Below are positions 59,850 through 64,000 of a stretch of DNA of 64,000 nt, piece by piece. The stretch spans positions 36,512,824 to 36,576,823 of the forward strand of contig CM018035.1 of the NCBI GenBank assembly GCA_008638375.1. Direction: 5' to 3'. How positions within the stretch are numbered: the stretch's first letter is position 1; every line of letters begins with the position of its first letter. The notes under the pieces were generated by a model that saw only the letters and a list, made by a program, of their open reading frames with translations, made no database searches and was not told where the DNA came from. This DNA comes from Nyssa sinensis (taxonomy: Eukaryota > Streptophyta > Magnoliopsida > Cornales > Nyssaceae). A program made the position numbers and the translations under genes.

Positions 59850-60690
59850 ATGGAGGGAATAGATCCCAATCTTATAACTCACAAGCTGATGGTGGATCCG
59901 GATCACCCGCCAGTCAGACAGAAGAGAAGGCCGATCGCTCCTGAACGGCATCGGGTTATAAATGAAGAAGTCCAAAGGCTGCTGGACGCCAAGATGATAC
60001 GGGAAGTGTTCTATCTCGAGTGGCTAGCCAACACCGTGCTTGTCAAAAAGAAAAATGGCAAGTGGAGAGTCTGCGTTGATTATACAGACCTCAACAAGGC
60101 GTGCCCCAAGGACAGCTTTCCACTGCCAAGAATAGACCAACTGGTTGACGCCACTGCGGGGCATGAGCTTATGAGCTTCATGGATGCCTACTCTGGATAC
60201 AACCAGATCCAAATGTACCCTCCAGATCAAGAGAAGACTGCCTTCATAACCGAAAGAGGGCTCTACTGTTACAGAGTGATGCCTTTCGGTTTGAAGAATG
60301 CTGGAGCCACTTATCAACGGTTGGTGAACAAGATGTTCAGCCCACTGCTCGGCAGCACCATGGAGGTTTACATCGACGATATGCTGGTAAAGAGTCTTCA
60401 GAAAGGCAGCCACCTCTAGCACTTAGCCCAGACCTTCGATATCCTCAGACAGCACAGGATGAAGCTCAACCCCTCGAAATGTACCTTCGGAGTTACGAAG
60501 GGAAAATTCTTGGGATACATTGTCTCTCAGAGGGGTATCGAAGCAGACCCCACTCAGATCCAAGCCCTAATTGGGCTAAAATCGCCAAAAACCAGAAAGA
60601 AAATTCAGGCGCTGAATGGCAAGATTGCGGCCCTGAGCAGATTTATATCCAAATCCACTGATCGCTGCCTACCTTTCTTCAAAGCTCTGA
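59850..60690 (+). pseudogene. Tat-2 reverse transcriptase
   Basis: RT motifs in order: RPIAPERHRVINEEVQRLL, LANTVLVKKKNGKWRVCVD, LNKACPKDSFPLPRID, FMDAYSGYNQIQM (first D), MPFGLKNAGATYQRLVN, VYIDDMLVKS (catalytic DD) and MKLNPSKCTFGV. One TAG at 60417-60419 interrupts the thumb (SHL*HLAQTF). Apart from that stop the sequence is well kept, much better than Tat-1. Confidence 0.9.
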
Positions 60691-61730
60691 AGGGCAGCAA
60701 GGCTTTGCAGTGGATGGAAGAATGTGAGAAATCCTTTCAAGAACTAAAAGAGTATCTAGCCTCTCCAGAGCTCCTGTCAAAACCAATACAGGGAGAAAAG
60801 CTACTCCTGTACCTTGCAGTCTCCGAAAACGCGGTCAGCTTCACACTGATCAGACAGGACAGAGGAGTGCAGAGGCCTATTTTCTACATCAGTAGGGCAC
60901 TACTTGACACGGAAAAAAGATACCCAGAAGTAGAGAAACTGGCCTATGCCTTGGTCATATCAGCTCGGAAGCTTCGACCTTATTTCCAGGCCCATCCGAT
61001 CGAGATCCCAACTGCCTATCCTCTGAAGTCAATACTGAGGAAACCTGAGGTATCGGGAAGATTGGTGAAGTGGTCTGTGGAGCTAGGGGAGTTCGATATA
61101 TCATATGTACCCCGAAACTCCATCAAAGGGCAGGCCTTAGCTGATTTCGTAGCCGAGTTCACCCCGGCACTTCAGAACAAAGCACAACTCACCGAAACTT
61201 CGGGAACCTGGCTGCTGTACATTGATAGATCGTCAACCGATCAAGGTTCAGGGCTAGGCCTGGTACTACAGTCCCCTGATGGGCTCACGTCAGAAAAAGC
61301 AGTCAGCCTGGGATTTAAAGCTTCTAATAATGAAGCCGAATATAAAGCCCTAATCTTAGGCATGAAGCTTGCCTTAGAATGCGAGGCTCAGAACCTCGAT
61401 GTCTTCTCTGACTCTCAACTGGTAGTGAGCCAGGTCTTGGGAGAATTTGCCATTAAAGATGATAGGATGCTCCGGTACTCCGAACTGGTAAACCACTTGA
61501 AGCATTCCTTCCAGACGTTTACTATTCAGAAAATTGAGAGAAGCCAAAATTGCAGAGCAGATGCTCTGGCTAACATGGCCTCCCACCTCAAGTTTGAAGC
61601 AAATTCCACAATTAAAATCTCCTTTCAGCCAGGATCCAGCATTGAGGAAGCACAAGTTGCTCAAATTAATGAACAGCCCCAGAACTGGATGACTCCAATC
61701 CTCCAGTATCTAAGATCGGGCTCCTCCTAG
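60691..61730 (+). pseudogene. Tat-2 RNase H and additional archaeal-type RNase H
   Basis: One 423-codon frame (60459-61730) covers the RT end and two RNase H-like domains. The first (LLLYLAVSENAVSFTL, PIFYISRALLDTEKRYPE) has lost the catalytic aspartates typical of gypsy RNase H. The second (from about 61196) has LLYIDRSSTDQGSGLGLVL, NNEAEYKALILGM, FSDSQLVVSQV and RADALANMAS, so its D-E-D-D set is complete, although the usual DGSS is DRSS. This pairing defines the Tat lineage, where the acquired domain is thought to take over. It stops at 61728 because of a 1-nt shift; integrase continues in another frame. Confidence 0.88.
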
Positions 61731-61977
61731 AGGACAAAAACAAAGCGAGGAGAATCCGAATCAGAGCGGCTCGGTACCTGATCCTGAACAACAAACTTTA
61801 TAGAAGGTCGTATTCTCAACCTCTGTTAAAATGCTTGGCTCCAGACGAGTCACAATATGTCTTGGCCGAAATACATGAGGGAATCTGCGGGAATCATAAT
61901 GGGGGCAGAACTATAGCCCACCGAGCTCTATCACAGGGTTACTATTGGCCCGGCATGCTGAAACAGGCAAAAGAATA
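61731..61977 (+). pseudogene. Tat-2 integrase N-terminal fragment
   Basis: In the shifted frame: LLLEDKNKARRIRIRAARY, LYRRSYSQPLLKCL, then the zinc-finger block HEGICGNHNGGRTIAHRAL and YYWPGMLKQAKEY. It is cut in mid-finger, before the CXXC pair, by the LTR that starts at 61978. The catalytic core lies beyond the window if it survives. Confidence 0.85.
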
Positions 61978-63670
61978 TGTAATACCCCGACCCAAATTAG
62001 GGACTATTAAGCTGTTGTGTTGAAATTGGAAATCAACACCTTTAGTAACAAGGCCGGTATCGACCCTGACGCACGAACTTTTAAGTAAATGTCCTGAAAA
62101 GTCAGGATGACTGTACATCACTTTCGTTGCAATCACCAACATGTCGATTTTGATGATAATTACATTTTCACGTCAACTACCAATTGTTGATACGAGTACG
62201 AGAATTTGGACAAATATTACGAGAATACGAAGATTAGTACAAGATAATACATTTAAGAAAATAATTAATTTTTAAAGTAATTAATTATTTTAAGTATAAG
62301 AAATAAATTGTAACAATTAATATACGTAATTAAATATAGAAATATATATATGCTGTATAAATAATTATAACCTTAAATATATATATATATATATAATTAT
62401 GCATGAATATATATATGTGTATGTGAATGCATGCATGCAAGTATGCCAAAATATGTATGTATGAAATGTATGTATAATAGGGCATGCTATTGTCCAAAGT
62501 GTACAAAAGTGGGAGAGGTATGTGTATTATCCAAGGTGTATTAGGGTTGAACTTTGTACATATACATATATATATATATGTGAGTCAAACACCACACACA
62601 CACACAACCGGCCACTCATGGCCTGCCCAACAGTGGCAATTCAGGCCACTCATGAAGAAACCTGAAATGGGTTAAACCAAAGAGAGGGGCAATCAGAAAT
62701 TGCTATGATTTCTTCTCCTTATACAAAATACATGGTGCTTATACACACAAAACACAACCATCCGAGAGTGAGGGAGAGATTGAAGGAGTTTCTGGGACAT
62801 TCAGAAGTAGGAAGCAAGGAGCAAGGGAGAGAGAAACAGTTTGAAACAAGGTAAACCCACAAAACACTTGAAATTCTCTCTCTAGAATTCCTATACGTAT
62901 GAGTTGTTTTAGCCTTTTATTTTTGTATATATGATGTTCAAAGTATATAGACATGAACAAAGCATGAAAACCCCAACTAGAAACACCTCAGAAGCATCAG
63001 TCGTACACACGGCAGCCATGGATGACCTTGCTTGAAGCAGGTCTGAACCAACTTTCCCTAAACCAAATTTGGTTTATCAAGACCTCAAGAAGACCCTAAG
63101 AGCATCCTAAAAACCTATATACGCGATCAAAAATCCCAAAGAAAGACCTCCAAACATGGACTTGCAGGTTACGGGTTTACAACCCAAACCCTTAAACTCT
63201 CATTTAAACCAACATCCATGAATGGGATTTGAATCCTCATGAAGAGGGGATCAAAATAAGCCCATCCTCACTAAAAATGGTGAAGAAATGAGCATGAACC
63301 CGCGAGTTGCAGGTCTGATTATCGCGACTGGGACCGAGCCAATGAACCAGTTTTGGTCCCTCAAACGAATGCCAAACCAGTCCTTAATGATTTGGGTAGG
63401 GTCTGGAAAAAAAACAGAGAGAAATGGTTGAGAATCATGGCACGAAATAGAAGCTTTTGAGCTTCGGGTTCTAGGGTTACAGAGAGGGATCGTTGGGGAA
63501 GATGAGGCCGAGTCGACTTGCAAACCATTTAAAACCGAGTTAAAGGGTTGGCTCGGACACGTGGTGATATCCGGGGCTGCCACCGCATTAATGCGGCGGC
63601 GTCGTTTTGGGGTGCATATATAGGGCTGTTTGAAATTGAAAAGAAAAAGAGAAAAAGAAGGAGGATTGCG

Positions 63671-63740
63671 GTCAGTGGGGTTCGAACCCCTGACCTACGC
63701 GCCCACACAGCCTTCCTTTCCACTCGGCCACGCATGCGCG
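63671..63740 (-). other. Antisense tRNA-like module with perfect A and B boxes
   Basis: On - it reads GTGGCCGAGTGGAAAGG (63732-63716), the A-box form of serine/leucine tRNAs, and AGGGGTTCGAACCCC (to 63677), a perfect B-box in a GGGG/CCCC T-arm. Acceptor halves (CATGCGT, ACTGACC) do not pair, so it is not a working tRNA. Confidence 0.6.
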
Positions 63741-63805
63741 TGTGCCATATATACGAACCAATAAATATATATTATATATCTACTTAAATCCGAAAATTTA
63801 AAAAG

Positions 63806-63880
63806 GTGCAACCGCACCTGGTGAGATTCGAACGTGCGTGGTATGGGGAGGGAGGTGACACGCTGGCCAGCGTGCCACCC
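63806..63880 (-). other. Second antisense tRNA-like module
   Basis: On - it reads TGGCACGCTGGCCAG (63877-63863) and ACGTTCGAATCTC (63835-63823), then CACCAGGTGCGGTTGCACC. The B-box is near perfect and the A-box weaker. It lies about 80 bp from the previous module. Confidence 0.5.
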
Positions 63881-64000
63881 TATTCAACTTGTTCTAATTA
63901 TGTACAAAATAATATATATATTAGGCTTAATTAAGATTAATTTAATTAAATGAAATTAATTAAATTAAATGCTCCAAAATGGCCCGTTGTCCAAAAATCA

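Larger units (their letters stand above)
47472..61977 (+). mobile_element. Tat-lineage Ty3/gypsy element (Tat-2), split by solo LTRs
   Basis: The + order is LTR (47472-48021), PBS, gag, protease, RT, RNase H, a second archaeal-type RNase H, and the start of integrase. The double RNase H identifies the Tat lineage. Gag is split by a 9.1-kb insertion (49306-58416). Integrase is cut at 61977 by an LTR running off the window, so the 3' LTR is not seen. Gag through RNase H is one reading frame with seven in-frame stops. Confidence 0.85.
61978..64000 (+). mobile_element. LTR inserted in Tat-2 integrase (cut by window end)
   Basis: Starts TGTAATACCCCGACCC after GAATA (61973-61977). It resembles the 49306 LTR in part: the CTCTCTAGAATT donor-side block (62880) and GTTCTAGGGTTACAG (about 63468). 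It contains TA/CA microsatellites, AAG/GTAAAC (62850/62851), a possible TATA box GCATATATAGG (63614-63624), two consecutive antisense tRNA-like modules and an AT-rich end. The 3' end and target duplication are outside the window, so solo status is unknown. Confidence 0.8.

Noticed and set aside
63671..63740. Functional tRNA gene
   Set aside because: A and B boxes are good but acceptor halves do not pair and the anticodon arm is not evident; kept only as tRNA-like.
1..64000. Host genes, rRNA or organellar DNA insertions
   Set aside because: No exon-like conserved host protein, rRNA-like segment or organelle gene was recognised on either strand; all coding similarity is to retrotransposon proteins or the plant mobile domain.

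Overview
The window looks like a heterochromatic, repeat-dominated stretch of a flowering-plant (probably eudicot) nuclear genome. The evidence is the plant-type Ty3/gypsy retrotransposons (a chromodomain-bearing Tekay/Del-like element and Tat-lineage elements with a second RNase H), a plant-mobile-domain ORF remnant, very AT-rich spacer and abundant microsatellites. The species cannot be named from the sequence. I found no host protein-coding gene, rRNA, functional tRNA gene or CRISPR array. Essentially every base belongs to nested, decayed LTR retrotransposons or to minisatellites they carry.

Layout. (1) 1-12.1 kb: three tandem units of about 0.6 kb carrying a 27/36-bp minisatellite, interrupted by a 5.46-kb solo LTR (554-6008), a 520-bp MITE-like element (7566-8085) and a reverse-oriented LTR ending at 12077. 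(2) 12.1-22.0 kb and 40.8-42.7 kb: a decayed Tat-like element (Tat-1). It consists of an integrase C-terminal fragment on +, a 3.9-kb solo LTR (12823-16708, target duplication CTCGA), antisense plant-mobile-domain ORF remnants on -, and a 3' LTR starting at 21894. (3) 22017-40822: a chromovirus on the - strand inserted in the Tat-1 LTR with duplication GTGGG. It is itself interrupted by solo LTRs at 22066-27611 (GCCGA) and 34684-38644 (GAATG). (4) 42.7-47.5 kb: an LTR scrap, a second chromovirus pol remnant, and a reverse LTR. (5) 47.5 kb to the end: a Tat-lineage element on + (Tat-2) with LTR, primer-binding site and gag-pro-RT-RNaseH-IN. It is interrupted in gag by a 3.96-kb solo LTR (49306-58416) that contains a further 5.15-kb solo LTR (50591-55741, CAGTG), and in integrase by an LTR that runs off the window at 61978.

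The solo LTRs were delimited by reading both termini and matching 5-bp target duplications. Outer ORFs resume after excision: Tat-2 gag stays in frame across the 9.1-kb insertion, and chromovirus gag also resumes, although its frame was not traced base by base. This makes the nesting order well supported.

The most interesting structure lies inside the giant LTRs. Otherwise dissimilar LTR families share three things: tRNA-like modules with A- and B-box-like sequences, always antisense to the LTR (eleven seen); a 16-nt hairpin followed by a pyrimidine-CAG site near the LTR 3' end; and a quasi-palindromic module repeated about every 142 bp. No pol gene is intact; the Tat-2 and chromovirus frames carry several in-frame stops, many explicable as C-to-T or G-to-A changes.
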